Numbered from the stretch's first letter, positions 43,020 through 55,399 are shown. The stretch: DNA of 64,000 bases from Ephemerocybe angulata (GCA_013368325.1 JAACJK010000128.1:1-64000); one strand, 5' to 3'. Program-made: numbers and translations. Notes: a model not told the origin generated them from the letters alone.

Positions 43020-43570
43020 CAAAGATGGAATAGCACAACTGCAATCCCAGCTCGAAAGAATCCAACGTGAACAGCGCCAACATCTTGGTGCGGTGTCCGC
43101 CATCCGTCGCATCCCACCCGAAATACTTGGCCCCATCTTTAAATTTGTAGTAGTGGACCCTTCCTGACCGCATCTAGGGTTGCTTTGCTGGATTTGGGTA
43201 GAGCTGGCGGGAGGCCACCGTTCTCGAGCGCCGACTGTGGTCGGGCTCGGAGAGGCACATTTGAAGACATAACCGGCTGGCTCAACCGCCCCGGGAAGGT
43301 CCCAAAATCACGTCACATCCTCTGGCCTTCGCCTGATCACAACTCTGACTCTATCCCTATCAAACTATTGGTCCACGGCCCCCCTCTTGACCGCCTCCAC
43401 TTTCCCACAACCAACGGCTCTGCAGGAGCTGTTTAGCGAATTGAAAGAAACGAAGGAGGATATCATACGCCGCCCTGATGATACTCTGCGCTCCTTCGAC
43501 CTTGACCTGCACGGACTAATCGTTGATCGGTCCCTTCAAGAAATCTCCCAAAACATCCTCCTTGCCTAAG
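43020..43570 (+). pseudogene. Decayed inverted copy of the neighbouring F-box gene
   Basis: Plus-strand reading gives LQSQLERIQREQRQHLGAVS and AIRRIPPEILGPIFKFVVVD, then a TGA stop. Further pieces in shifting frames (ALLDLGRAG, RRLWSG, DITGWLNRPGKVPKS, LLVHGPPLDRLHF, LQELFSELKE) align in order with the F-box gene at 41.2-42.8 kb. Several deletions and at least three frame changes are visible. The two copies point away from each other. Confidence 0.78.
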
Positions 43571-43807
43571 CGCGTTGCGAGCTGGTCATATCTTTTCTAC
43601 TCCTCCGATATTGGCTAACCCCACCGAGCCCAAGTTCACGGTCATGCCTGCCTCGTTCCATGCGGATGCTGAACATCCCACATTTCGGGCCTAACCATTA
43701 AACAATGCCTCTGCTTATCCTCGTTTCGATTCATGTCATAGCTATGGAAAATATGTATTGGAACGCAATTAGTAACTGATTCGGTCCCACTCGAGTCTAT
43801 TCTTGGT

Positions 43808-46000
43808 CTAACCAGCCTTAATATCCGTCAAGGGCAATACCTTGACAAAACCATTCAACACACTGAGTTTGCCCTGGGAACCATCTGACTCTGCGGGGCT
43901 TCTTTGGTGAGAGAAACGTCCAAAAGTGAGCACAAAATGGCTCCCGAGAGTCGCAATAGACAATGCGAAGACAACATTGCTATCATCTTCGCTTTCTTTC
44001 ATAATCGCTCGGCAGCGATCATCAACGCCGTTGAAAGAGTATCCCATCCCCTCGGATTCCTCGCTCGAGACACGACGGACTGTCATAGGAACCGTACACG
44101 TTCTGACGATATACACTGGGCTCTTCCCATTGGGCCAAGAATTGCTCTGGTGTCCTGGTCGTGGATGGGGTGAGGTGCGGATATAGTCGTTCAGAACGAA
44201 TTCTAGGTGTAAAAGCTTGAAGTACCGCGACCGATGAGATATAGAACAGTTTTGTAGCTCTTGCTCTATTGCATTAAGATTAGTATTCATCAGTCCGACA
44301 TATGGACGAACTTGAGATATCTCACCAATTTGACGATACCGACTGTCAGCACATTCCCTTCTGTGAAATGCTTCCCAATCCTGTCGCTGGCAGCGTTCTG
44401 AACAGTAAACGACTGTGCGGCACCAAGAACACTTTCTCCGATGATCGATGCCGGGCGCTTGCGTCGAAGCAGTGTGCTATTAATTTGCAGGGCCAATGCA
44501 GGGTGTTTAGCTATCTTAAATTGGTGAAAGAGCTGTGAGCAACGTACCTCGAAAGAGTCGCAAAGGGGGACGTTTCTACCACTAGTCGGAAGTCTCCTCA
44601 GCGCTTCCTGGTAAGGCCGTATACTTTCGTTGAACATGGTCCAGGCCTGTGCCGCTGCAGGGTTCGCAGCAATTGCGTCCAATGTCGATGTGGGCACCTC
44701 ATCCTTCGCAGCCTCAAGGGCCATCGAGATATGAAGATCATGGCTCGTCAAAAAGAGCCTTTCGAGGGGATCTCTTTTCTTCCATTGCCAGGATTTGAAG
44801 GGCTCCTCTCCTGTCGGAAGGCGAGCCAAGGTGTCGAGGAGGAAATTTAGAAGGCCTGCGTGGAGAAGGTCCGAGAGCAACCGAAGCGCACCGTCAGGGG
44901 CGTTAAAGGCAATGGTTGATAGGTAATAGGCAGTGATATGAGCTCCTAGGGTGCTCCTACGACCGTCGGGGAGAGACAACGGAGCGTCGGAGAACTCCCT
45001 TCCCACCCCTCTGAGCGCCAGCGCAGGAAAGGAGTTGGATTTGCTGATCTCTGCAAATTTCTTGGCGCGCATGAAAACTGTATGATGCACCTCCACAAAG
45101 CTGTAAAACGACGAGCCGTCTACGGCGTTGGGATCTTCACTGTACCGCTTCCTGAAAGACATTGGCCACTCGAGACATTGACGCTGCAGCGATGAGGATA
45201 GTAGCCCCAGCGATTTGCTGTCTAGAGTGTTCAATTTATCGACCATGAGTACCGCCATGGAAGCGTGCGTCACACACTGTTGCATGGGTAGCCAGTTTGA
45301 CGCGACGTTTTCGATATACCATTCCGGAGAGAATAAAGTCCCCCGTTCCCGGCGCAAGCCCGCAGCATTGAGCCAAACGAATAGCGAGGCGTCGACCAGT
45401 TGCTCGTAACAATCCCGTTCCAAATCGTCGTGCTCCCCTCCCAACTGGTTGTCCCCTATCAGCCTGCGGTGGATGCCACTTTCGAAGAGAACGGATACTC
45501 GTACTGCCAGGGAGCGTCGAATGGTAAGAGGGGACGAGCCTCCTGGATTTAGAACAGGAGAGAAGGGATGGCGTGCGGCGAGTTTGATCCATGAAAAGTA
45601 CATCTTCAAGTTGGGTCGAAGGATTACGAAAAGTTGTTCCATACCCTCCCTGCTGACACCGGTCAGGTCTCTGAAAACAGCATCGATAGCTATTAGAGAG
45701 CCTTCAATGTGCAAGGAAGCCTTTAGAATATGTTTCTCGCGATTCCGGTCCACATGGCCGGATGATGAACGCACAAACTCAGATTGGCTACTCGTCTCGA
45801 GATATCGAAGGAAAAGGAACAACGCTCGGCACTTGAAGGAGATGTCTTGCGGCCAAAAGCGACAGATGAGCTTCGTTAAGTCCTCTGTATTTCCTTGTCC
45901 GGCTCTCTCTAATAGCTATAAGTGAAAGGTTCAGTTAGTAGATTAGAGATCTGCATGCTATCGAGCGTTGACATACAGCTTTCAGGTGAGAATCTGCCAT
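43808..46000 (-). CDS. MYND-type zinc finger protein, paralogue 2
   Basis: ATG 46000 (MADSHLKA), intron, then LLERAGQGNTEDLTKLICRF-WPQDIS, the same layout as paralogue 1 (QQLADNWPTDIS). A long helical region (about 430 residues) ends NVPLCDSFE. After an intron comes the MYND finger: KCSWCRTVVYCSERCQRQDW, EAFHRRECADS. A phase-1 intron (donor ATTG|gtgaga) joins YRQ to IEQELQNCSISHRSRYFKL, and the gene ends with the shared C-terminal block (YSFNGVDDRCRAIMKESEDD; FALSIATLGSHFVLTFGRF). In this reconstruction the frame is uninterrupted. Role unknown; likely a protein-protein adaptor. Confidence 0.82.
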
Positions 46001-46387
46001 CTGGTGGGTGAGCCGAGTTTGCACAGATAAGAGGTTGGAAGAGGCCTTTGTGCCAGGAAGTGGATAGAACGAGTGCTGTGGCTCGGAGCAAGCTCGGAGC
46101 TGATGTCAACTTGATGCTATGCATGTTATGGCCAAATGGCCTTGGCCAACAGAGCGACCGTTGGCTCCAAGGTCCAAGGTCCGAGGTCCACGTCCGACTC
46201 GTCACCGTTGAACATGCCTGGGCCCAGCCAGACCCCCTCGCTGAGAACGGAACATGGACTGTACAGTCGGGGAGTGCCGTCGCTGGAAAGGCAGGGACAC
46301 GGGTACATAGTGATCCAATTTATCAGAGAGGAAGTCAATTGTGTTCTTGGAATGTACCCTACCTCCTCCTAATACCTTGATGCAACC

Positions 46388-48488
46388 TCACAGTCCGGGA
46401 GGCCCACGCGTGTCGCGCTTGGACTCATGTTCTCTAATAATTTGCCTGACACGTCCGTAGGCGAGGAGCTCGCCAACCGATCCAGTTATCTCTGCGGAGC
46501 CAAAGACACTGGCAGAGGAAGAAGACCCCTTCGAGAGATAAGAAACAAAACCGGAGATCGTGGAATCTATCCGTCCTTGGTCACCATCAACACTGTCTTC
46601 ACATCGCGCCAGCCTGGCATGCTCGCCCCACTGCTTGCATGTGTACGCAAACAGCTTCTGCAAAGAGAGGTATTCCCAAACACCACCGTCATCAAGGGAG
46701 CTGTTGGACGCGATAGCGTCTAGATGGAACCTGATGTAGTTGATGCATGCGATAGCAAGAAGAGAATGGGGCCTTGGGTATTCTGGGAATACCACAGAAT
46801 CGATGTATTCCTGTGCGGTGTAGTCTACGCATCATCAGCTTGTCAAGTTACTGTGCCAGGAGATACAGAGGCTTGAACTCACGGGTGAATCGTACTCGAT
46901 TGCGTTCTTTGACGGTGACGAGCCCACAGCAGATCGAAGCAGCCACGGAGAATGGTACGACGTCACCCGGGTCAAAGGCTGTCGGGTTTTGAGAGGCTGC
47001 GACTGCGTCTTGGAGCTCTGAGGGGTAAAGTGGCTTGAAGGAATGTCTGACCCAGATGAGGACCCGCTTTGCGATTGCTGCATCATCCCCCGGCTGGGAA
47101 TTTATGCGATCCAAAGCTTGGCGATACAACTCGTTCAAGCCAGACGGGGGCTTCGACAAGGACTCGAAAATGGCGTTACGTGTCCGCAAATAGCACAGGG
47201 CATCCATTTGGAGTTGTGCGAAGATGAACCTACCGGGAGTATCCGCTCAGTGACTTTGTGCAGTCAATTAACAAATGCAACTCACATTCCTTGGCACGTT
47301 TCGTAAATACGGGCACTGATCCTTGCGATGAGGTCCCGGTTTCCCTGAAGGATTGTCGTCAACTTGGCGGAACTCTTGATTCGCTCGGTAACGAAGAGAG
47401 TGATATCTTCTTTGTGGGCTTCAACCGACAGTGTTATGGAGTCTGGAACATAGAAAAGCTGGACATCTTGAAGAGGTCGGGAGGTGAGTAGCAGATTGAC
47501 GCGAAAGGAAACCAATAGTTCCAGCAACGCAGATTTGAGCGGATCTTCAGCTTCATCTAACCCGTCGACGAGCAGGAAGACCCTGTCCAGCAAGCTCACA
47601 GCCCCTCGAAGGAGCTCGTTGATGATCTCTTTCGTGCATTCGACCTCTCTGTTCTCGATCACCCGTTTTCGATAGAACTCCCTGGCGTAGTTTTCGGCAC
47701 GCTTGTTCGACTTCACCATTTGACATAGCAGTGCGCCGAGCAGATCCCGAGCAGACCTTGGACTGTCGTACTGGATAAAGATAATCCCCAAGGCGAGATC
47801 CTCTCGGGCACCAAATTCCTTCTCAATGTACTCCACGGCGCCGGATCTGGTGTCATGGAAGTCATCCAACTAGAATCCCTCCTGTAGGCTCAAGAACGCA
47901 CGTAAGAAACGTTTTTCCGCCGCCAGCTGTTGATGCTAGAAGTTTAGATGATGTCAATTGAGCTAATGGATTACCACGTACGAAGTGCGGTCACCCAGAG
48001 GGTCACGCTCTTCTGCTGGCAAAACCGACGAAACGGCGTGGATTCGATGAACCACTTTCCAGTATGAGTGTTCGCTCGGTAATCGTGCTCCTCAGTACTG
48101 AGGCCTGTATCGATGCGACCTGGGTAGGGTCAATCCAATCCAATATCGTCCCTAATAAACCCGGGGTGAGATTATCACCCAGCAGACCAATTGGGTGTCA
48201 ATGAGCTATTTCACGCAGCTTTGTCGCAGTTGTCTGGTCGGTTGGAGTAGTGATTATGCGTCGTATGTTGACTGTTGTCAATATAATCTCCTTGTGGTGT
48301 ATTAATCGTTATGTCTCCAGTGGAGAACCCTTGAGAGTTGGAAAAGAACTGGGGAGCCCCAGTCTGCGAGGCTTCTTTTTTCGCCGACGGAGTCAGTCGA
48401 TGAAGGAGATAGAAGAGAACAATTAGCAAAGCGAACGACGCACGGTGAGGGACCCACACTCACCATGTGATGCTCTTCTCTCTGCCAT
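46388..48488 (-). CDS. NACHT NTPase without sensor repeats (short NLR-like protein)
   Basis: ATG 48488 opens MAERRASH; after an intron comes a polar N-terminal motif FFSNSQGFSTGDITINTPQG, DYIDNSQHTTHNHYSN. Next are the pre-NACHT segment TGKWFIESTPFRRFCQQKSV-TLW, the P-loop ASTAGGGKTFL (about 47925), Walker B VFLLVDGLDEAEDP, sensor LLLTSRPL, the FIFAQLQMDALCYL region and a winged-helix-like part (AKRVLIWVRHSFKPLYPSEL). The exon junction between the N-terminus and the TGKWFIES exon is unresolved in phase. The ORF ends at 46388, after LLAYGRVRQIIREHESKR, with no ankyrin or WD repeats. Only about 390 bp remain to the next gene's start, so it looks truncated relative to the ankyrin-bearing paralogue. 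Confidence 0.78.
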
Positions 48489-49579
48489 CGCCGGTGGTCG
48501 GCAAGAAGAGGTAGACTCGAACGCAGAATCCAGATGGAGACTTGGTCATACTTTGGCCATGTTTGGGTTACTTTGTCCGGTCACTAATTAAGCGCCCAAG
48601 CTCGTTTCGGGAGTTTGCAGCCGAAATAAAACGAAAGGTTGTGTATAGTCGTTCCCGTGTCGATAAAATACTCGGAAATAGACTACGACACGTTTCTACC
48701 CACAATCCTTACGTGCAACCAGAGTGCAACTGCCAGCTCACGGCCCTCGGCAAGGCGGAATCCGGGGAGTGCCGACAAGCCGCTGACAAATAAACCACAG
48801 CCACGCACTTAAATCGAGCTCAGATTTTCGATTTTCAGCTCTCAACATCGACCTAAACCCATGCAAAGATGCATATCGAATGCAGAGCGCTTCCGAGGAT
48901 ACCATGCTCACAGTCGACCTCTCTCGTGGTTTTCTATCTGACGACTAGGGAAAGAAGCAGGGCCATCCGCCGCCTAGATCGTTCCCGAAATTCTGGCCAG
49001 CTCTTGCGATCTTACGGTCAGACCTCCCACGCCTCTAACTAGCGCGAGGCCAGCCTCCGCGAGCACAAGTTGTAGTCGAGCCTCACAGACATCGATCTGG
49101 AGACATCCAAGGGCATACCAAGCAGCTGGCGGAACTGCCTCAAGAAAGTCCGAAGTCCCCCCCCCCCCTCAATTGGTTTACAACGAAAGAGTTGCGCAAC
49201 ACAAACCTGCGGCTTGGACATGACTCACGGACTACCCCTGCAGCGCTGAAAGACCTGACCTCTGGGTTCTGGGTAAATGTCAGGTCGTCCATCCGACACT
49301 CTTCGCCCTTCGCCTTCGACAGCACGATCTGAGGTCAACTGCGACGTCCAAAGGATTCCTCCCCCCACCACTCTTCCCCACTTTGAACATCTCTCGTATT
49401 TCCCTGCGACTCGTCAGGCTGGCTAGTACGGGAGACTACAGAGCTCCTACATCTTGGATTGCGCCAAGTTTGACCGAGCTCCGGTCCCTCGTTCTCGCAG
49501 ATAGGGGCTTCATGCCAGGGTTTAAGTATCCGCGTCATTCATTGAGGTGCGGAACAGGGGTATAGTAGGTAGCGTGTCC
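48489..49579. other. Intergenic, about 1.1 kb; C-run and one GGGCGCTTA copy
   Basis: Holds the NACHT gene promoter and the 3' side of the first RING gene. A long C homopolymer lies near 49160. No supportable ORF. Confidence 0.45.
48589..48597 (-). promoter_or_regulatory. GGGCGCTTA motif (reverse orientation)
   Basis: Perfect copy 101 bp upstream of the short NACHT gene. Confidence 0.4.
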
Positions 49580-51015
49580 CTACATATAGATTTTGGGCCG
49601 CGTACTGGTCCTGGATGACCTCCTCAGCCCCCCACTCGGTTCACTGATGCGCGGTTTCTTGGAAGGAGGCGAGTATTCCGCGTCCATGCTCAGCATGTCC
49701 GGGTCACAGCCAAACTTCCGTAGTCGAGAACCGATGTGCGAGGACGGAGAGAAGAGAAGGTCCAGGATTTGGGAAGCCTTTCTGTCCACCTCTTGAGGGG
49801 GAGGTGACATCATATCGTCCTCTTCCTCCTCGTCTCTGAGAGTCCTATCCGGGTCGTCGTTCAAAGTCCTGTCATTTTCGTCAGGAGTCCCAGTCGTTTC
49901 TCTGCCCCTCTCCTCGTCGTAATTATGCCCATCATCACTTGACGCCTGCTCGTACTCCAATTCGTCCTCCGATTCCTCTTCGCCGGCGAACTCCCCTGCA
50001 TTCACTTCACCACGCAGCTCCTGCTCTAAATCGCAGATCCGAGCCTTTAGTTCCTCGTTCCTATTTTGTAGAGACCAGATTTAGCGAGAGTTCGTGATGA
50101 AGGACAAACACCCACTGCTCCTGTAACTTCGTAAATTGATAATCCCCCAACTCCTTCCATGTTTTAGTCTTCGACAGCTCCTCTTTCGTCTTCGCTGCAT
50201 CCCGCTGCACTCGCTTCACCTTCCCTTCCAATTCCTTGTTCACTTCCTTCGCTTCAGCCAGCCTCCGATTTGCCTCATTCGTTTGCTTGTCTGCGTGGTC
50301 AAGGCGGAGATGCAGAGCGTTATAATCGTGACGAGCATCCACAAGCATCCGCCTCTTCTCCTTCGTTTTCTTCTCAGCAGCCTTCAACCGAGCCTCGAGC
50401 TGCATCTTATCCTCATTAGCCACAGCGAGACTCTGAACAGCCTCCTTCTTCCTCCTGACCGCACTCTTTAGCTTCGTCTCAAGCTCCTTGTACGCGCTAT
50501 CCGCTTCAGTAAGACCGCGATTCGCATCTCTCGCTTTCTTTTGCGAGACCTTCAACTGCGCCTCGAGCTCCTTGATCCGGTCGTTGAGCTTGTTGAGCGT
50601 GCCCTGCCCCGCGTACGGCGCGTAGATCCTCCGGATGGGCGAGACGAGGAACGGCTCGAGGAACGCAGGTGCATGCGTCAAGTCGGGTATAACTGCAGCT
50701 CACCCCGCCGCATACATAAGCTATTCTCCTCTCCATTATGGGTGGGAGGACGCGCGACGCACATAAATGGAACTCCTTTCTACACTCGGGGCACTTCCCG
50801 ACGTTCCGCTCGCCGCCCTGCTGGTTCACGACATCCTTTATACAGCTCTTGCAGTAGACGTGTCCTAGAGGTTGTGCGGGGTCACTGTCAGGGCACCGAA
50901 GTGCTACACGCAACAGCGCATATACTGGCTTACCGCAGGGTATGCAAACCGGCTCCTCATATTCGTCAAGGCACACTGAGCATTCGCCAATGTGGTCGTT
51001 GTCTTGTACGGGCAT
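49580..51015 (-). CDS. RING finger-coiled-coil protein, paralogue 1
   Basis: TRIM-like layout without a B-box. C3HC4 RING from ATG 51015: ECSVCLDEYEEPVCIPC-GHVYCKSC...CPECRKEF, with one intron just before GHVYC and a second after FHL. Next the linker IPDLTHAPAFLEPFLVSPIR-RIYAPY, then about 160 residues of heptad-rich coiled coil (LNDRIKELEAQLKVSQKKAR to VQRDAAKTKEELSKT). A third, phase-2 intron after KLQEQ leads to LKARICDLEQELRGE. The tail is acidic (EEESEDELEYEQASSDDG; RDEEEEDDMMSPP) and ends in basic, possibly nuclear-targeting patches (SPPSKKPRISE; RRSSRTSTRPK). Predicted E3 ubiquitin ligase; substrate unknown. Confidence 0.85.
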
Positions 51016-51573
51016 CCTCCGCGAGTATCTTGGGATGAAATTTCAAGGGTATATGATGTGGTAGGAAAACGCTAAGACGGTGTTTGGGTCAGGGGTTGGC
51101 TGACGCTGAAGGTGATGACTGCGCTGGCGCTTGTCTCTGATCGCGTCGGGAGAAAGCGACGCGTCGCCTAAACGGGGTTAATCACAGCACGCGTTGTCTG
51201 GGATAGGGGCCATGATGGGCGCTTGACGCTTCGTCCCTCAATAAGACGAAATTGAAAGCTTGTTAGGGGATATGGGCATCCCGAGTCAGTATATACGATC
51301 TTCAAAATGGGAGGCGGTCGTAGGTATGCGTTTGTGTAGTACTAGAAGTGGGTCGATCCCCTGCATTACTCTAAATTTGAAGCGGACTGAATGGGAAAAA
51401 GGGGAGAAAAAAAGGGGTACCCTATATTGAGTTTCAGATATTTCAACGTTCAGTCCGGTGGACATATTTTGAAGCTATGGATAAGATGCGAGCGTCTGAG
51501 GGATGGATCCCAATCTTACGCCCCGTCACGCCACCCCTCGCCCTCCCGCCTTTTTCATACTACTAGTGGTATA

Positions 51574-52336
51574 ATGCAACTCAAGAATTCCTTTGTTACC
51601 ATTCTTGCAATACTTCAAGGTGAGAAGGATGTCAGATACTTTACTACACTTCGTACTGATGACTGATACTGCCCTTTCCAGTCTCATTTGCCGCTGGGAT
51701 CACCAAGCGCGCTTTCGTTCGTTGAGCCTTCGGCATCCCATTATTGCACTCCTCTGAATTATTCTTAGTGCGGAGAGCCCTGCGATCCTGTGGCTGCAGC
51801 CGACAATGTGTGTTCTCTATTCTCCGAATCCTCCCCTTTCCCTGGCTAATCGCCCTTTCTCCCTTCTAGAAATGTAGAGCCACGGCGAACTATTACCAAT
51901 GCGCCTGTACCCCAAAAATGCTGTCGAACATGGACACATGCTTCGCCTGCCTTACCAAGAACGTCGAAGCGAACGAGAGTATGAATAGTTCCCTCACCGG
52001 AGGTGCGGTCACGACGACTGGGGGCGCTGACGCCATCAGAGCTCGGGGGGTCGCAGCACACAATCGTACGTGCCATCCTTCGAGTCATTTTCTGGAGTGC
52101 GGATTATCTAACGATACTTGACTTCAGAGCTCGTACAGCAGTGTGCCGCAGCTGGCATATCCCTCACTGGAACCACGTCGGGTGATACCACTGGAGGTAC
52201 AAACGGCGGGTCGGCAGGGTCGGCCGTGGCTCAGACTTCGGCCTCAACAGGGAAGAATGGTTCAGCGACTTCTACCGGTACCGTTGCTATAGGTGCTTTG
52301 CTCTTGGGCCTAGCTGGAGTTGTAGTCGCACTGTAA
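51574..52336 (+). CDS. Small secreted Cys-rich protein with GPI-type C-terminus
   Basis: Five exons, 51574-51619, 51682-51716, 51769-51807, 51870-52065 and 52128-52336, give 174 residues and close in frame. Signal peptide MQLKNSFVTILAILQVSFAA. A Cys cluster follows (CGEPCDPVAAADNKC, YYQCACTPKM, DTCFACLTKN, QQCAAAG), resembling small surface proteins common in basidiomycetes. A Gly/Ser/Thr-rich stalk (GTTSGDTTGGTNGGSAGS) and hydrophobic end (VAIGALLLGLAGVVVAL) suggest GPI anchoring at the cell surface. It is the only plus-strand gene I can support between 24 and 63 kb. It is not a clear CFEM domain. Confidence 0.8.
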
Positions 52337-52665
52337 AGGCGAGCGTTGTACATACATGGCTCTTGTCTTTATGCTTTGGGACTTCGGCTGTTGATGAATT
52401 GAGATTGGGTTTGTTCCAACTTCTCCGACAGTTCGGACGGCGATGGACTTGTGTTTGACGGGCGCTAAGCCTGTGCCGGCCCAGCAGTGGCCACAATAAC
52501 CCAGATCCTCCTCTCAACAGTCCAGAAGCACAACCCGACGGTTTATCTTGTTTAAAGTACAGATGGGGAGGAGAGTCACGTAGAGGACCTTCAACCGCGT
52601 GGTTCATCCTTCATACAGATCTATGTGCAACCTATGGAAGCGCCCAACCTCACACACGACAACCA

Positions 52666-54636
52666 TTACCGATTGTCCTTCCAAAACTTCGGTTTCCCCT
52701 TGAAAAGCTGCATGGTTTCTCTGTCCCGCGACACCCCGTTGAGCTCCATGATACGCAAGACTTGGTCGCCAACATCCCGGCCTTGATGCGTCCGTAGACT
52801 ACGAATCAATGCATTGAAAACTGTGACTTCCTTAGAATTTCGTAGATGGATCCGATGCAGGACAGAGGCGGGGCCCGAGAAGGCATGCGGGTGCAACTCC
52901 TTGAACATGCCAAGTGGAGTGACGGCGGGATCGCAGATTCCGGCAACAAGTTCGATTGCGAGACCAGGACGGTGGGCCTCGCAGCACGCTGACACAATGA
53001 GGGCTAGGACTAAAGTGGCTGGGGAGTGTTCCAAGAAGGTCATGCTGTGCAGCAGAAAGACAGCACCATCGATGTTCTGCTTGGTAGCGCAATATCTCGC
53101 GAAGATGTTGAACGTTGCCTCAGTCGGTATGAGAAGTTCGGGGAGAAAGGAGAGTGGGGCGGGAGTCGAATTTGGCTGGGCGAAGATTGCGGTTGACCTT
53201 TCACCAAGATCCAAGGCTGCCTTGAACAGCACAAGGGTTTCTGGGATGAAGAAAGAGAGGAGGTGAAATACATCCTCCATCCTTTCCCAAGTGCCAGTGA
53301 GATGTCTCCTTATCATGGCGTTCAGGACACCCACTTGGAATTCCGCTTTTTCGACACTTGGCAGCATGGCTAGAATTTTGCTCTCGATACGAGGGAGGTG
53401 GCTCCGGGGAGCCTTGTCGAGCTCGTCAACTAGGGGGCCGGAAGGATGTCCGCTGTCGCACACCAATTCGAGGATATGTTCCGCTTGAGGGACGTCACCA
53501 CTTTCCAGTGCAGCTACAAATAGGCCCCGATATACGCTGAGGGGAGGTGTGCAGCCTAACGAGGCGAAATCACCGAGTATCGCTTCTTGGAGCTGTGAAT
53601 TTCCAAGTTTGATGGAAGCAAGCGCAGACCACCCGAGCCAGCGCGGGTCAGGCTTGCATTTCGATAGTGCCTCTTCAGCCACCTCTCGAAGCAGGGACCA
53701 AGCCTTTCTGGTCGAAAGACCGTCGCAAATTTGGAGGAAGGCGTCCTCGAGCTCCAGGTCCATTGCTTCGGCAATTCGCACTAATTCGATGCTGTACTGA
53801 TAGTGTCGGGATTCTGCAAATTTGCGAAGGATTCTCAATTCGCTGAAGGCGGGTGTGGAGAAGTAATGAGCAAGTTGTGGATTCCGTCGAATAGCCGAGA
53901 CTGCACTGGTGCTGTCCTCGTCCCTTCGGTAGGCCTCCAGGATGTCGCGCAGCGCTTCAACGGAATCAAAGCCCAGACGCGCTGGGACGTTGGAAGATGA
54001 GCGCGCCTGAATTCCCGTCTTGTGTATAGGGCTTCCTGTTCCTGGCTGGGAGGAGCCCCGGGAGAACTGGGGGCGAGCTGTGGGCAGCGATGGTGGGTTC
54101 TCCGTTCTTGATCTCCGCTTCAGAAGCGCCGGTGTAGTAGTGCTTGAGTGCCACTGTAAGTTTCGTGGTCGAATCCATGAAGTACTTCTTGCCGCATCCT
54201 TGCTTGAAGCCCCCAGGTCATTGTCGTGTTCGTCGAGATTCCGGACTCTGGGTAGGCGTGTTGGAGCCTTGGGACCACCGTCGCGACTAGGATCCGTCTC
54301 CCCACGGTCCAGTGTACCTGTTCCGGCGAAGTTGCTTGTTGGAGTCGACTTTAAGGAGCTCCCTGAGGAGATAGAGCATTGGATAGGTTGTCGCTCGGAC
54401 CTGGCGCGCCGAGGAACCAAAGTACGAAATGACTTGAGCATTGGTTGAGCTGAACGAGTACTTGTGTAGTCGGCGTAGGTTTTGAGGAGTTTCGTCCGAC
54501 CAAAGGTCAATGGCTCTGATATCGACTGAACGCCTCTACAGGGCACAGGTGTATGGTGACACGGTCGAAGTTGGGTGGAGGAGTAAGAGTTTGGCAAGAG
54601 TTCGCGGAATCGTTCGAAGGATTGGAGGCTGGGCAA
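52666..54636 (-). CDS. PPR-like (pentatricopeptide-type helical repeat) protein, probably mitochondrial
   Basis: A single-exon ORF of 656 residues, unusual among its intron-rich neighbours. The N-terminal 190 residues are Ser/Arg/Pro-rich and suited to a mitochondrial presequence and disordered lead (SFRTLVPRRARSERQPIQCS). From about residue 220, paired helices of roughly 35 residues recur: SVYRGLFVAALESGDVPQAE, TFNIFARYCATKQNIDGAVF and VTVFNALIRSLRTHQGRDVG-DQVLRIMELNGV, matching the PPR pattern. Such proteins bind organellar RNA for processing or translation. The specific target cannot be inferred. Confidence 0.7.
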   Translation of the reverse strand: MPSLQSFERFRELLPNSYSSTQLRPCHHTPVPCRGVQSISEPLTFGRTKLLKTYADYTSTRSAQPMLKSFRTLVPRRARSERQPIQCSISSGSSLKSTPTSNFAGTGTLDRGETDPSRDGGPKAPTRLPRVRNLDEHDNDLGASSKDAARSTSWIRPRNLQWHSSTTTPALLKRRSRTENPPSLPTARPQFSRGSSQPGTGSPIHKTGIQARSSSNVPARLGFDSVEALRDILEAYRRDEDSTSAVSAIRRNPQLAHYFSTPAFSELRILRKFAESRHYQYSIELVRIAEAMDLELEDAFLQICDGLSTRKAWSLLREVAEEALSKCKPDPRWLGWSALASIKLGNSQLQEAILGDFASLGCTPPLSVYRGLFVAALESGDVPQAEHILELVCDSGHPSGPLVDELDKAPRSHLPRIESKILAMLPSVEKAEFQVGVLNAMIRRHLTGTWERMEDVFHLLSFFIPETLVLFKAALDLGERSTAIFAQPNSTPAPLSFLPELLIPTEATFNIFARYCATKQNIDGAVFLLHSMTFLEHSPATLVLALIVSACCEAHRPGLAIELVAGICDPAVTPLGMFKELHPHAFSGPASVLHRIHLRNSKEVTVFNALIRSLRTHQGRDVGDQVLRIMELNGVSRDRETMQLFKGKPKFWKDNR

Positions 54637-55399
54637 GGTAGATTAGATTAGATCATCTTATCTTCAACTTCCCTCCATTTTGAACAAGTTGCCCCCCTTG
54701 CTTAGTCTCCGTTGCTGACCTTATCTCAAATTGAGAGTTCCGTCGAATTGAAAATCCGTCACATGAAAACTGTCCTAGTAAAACGGACGAAGGAGAGGCT
54801 CCTAGGAAAGTGGGATTCATTGGTCTCCTACCCTTTGCTTCCTGCCAGCCATACCAGCAAAAGGTTGGTACATTCCTTAATATTCAGTTCAAGAAGGCGT
54901 TGATATCTCGAGCTAAATCATCACCTACAGGGAGCTGTCCAAGCCCTTTGATTACTGTGTTGGTCGTTAGCGCTGGCAGCCCTGAACGTGAGCACACGCC
55001 CTGGATGTACGTCGCGTGGCGAACATGCGCCCATACTCAGCGCTGCCTTTGTCACCGAAGTCCTGGCCACCATTCCCGCTTTCTTTCCGATGCAGGGTGT
55101 TGTGGCCCGTGGGTACATAAAAGAAACAGCCCACCTGTCCACCTTGTCAGAGACCCATTCGCTATCATCGTCGACTCCCCCCATCTGTGGGTGCCCCGTC
55201 CGGCAAGACCCTATTGGCACCCATGAACCAACCGTGAGCTGTCCCCACCGCTTACTGCTCCGCCTCCACCTACCGTGCTTTCTCTCTGCTTAACACCCCC
55301 CGCTAGAAATATGGTTTGAGAAAGACTTCTCAGATAAAAAAATTGGAGCCAGGCATCGGGCGTCAACTTTTATTTTCCACAATTAGTATAGCCTGGCTT
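54637..55399. other. Intergenic, no gene supported
   Basis: Upstream of the PPR-like gene and downstream of the second RING gene. Short plus-strand ORFs here lack start context, splice pattern or domain signals. Confidence 0.4.

Noticed and set aside
54810..55226. 138-codon plus-strand ORF upstream of the PPR-like gene
   Set aside because: No coding bias, domain or start context; composition looks intergenic.
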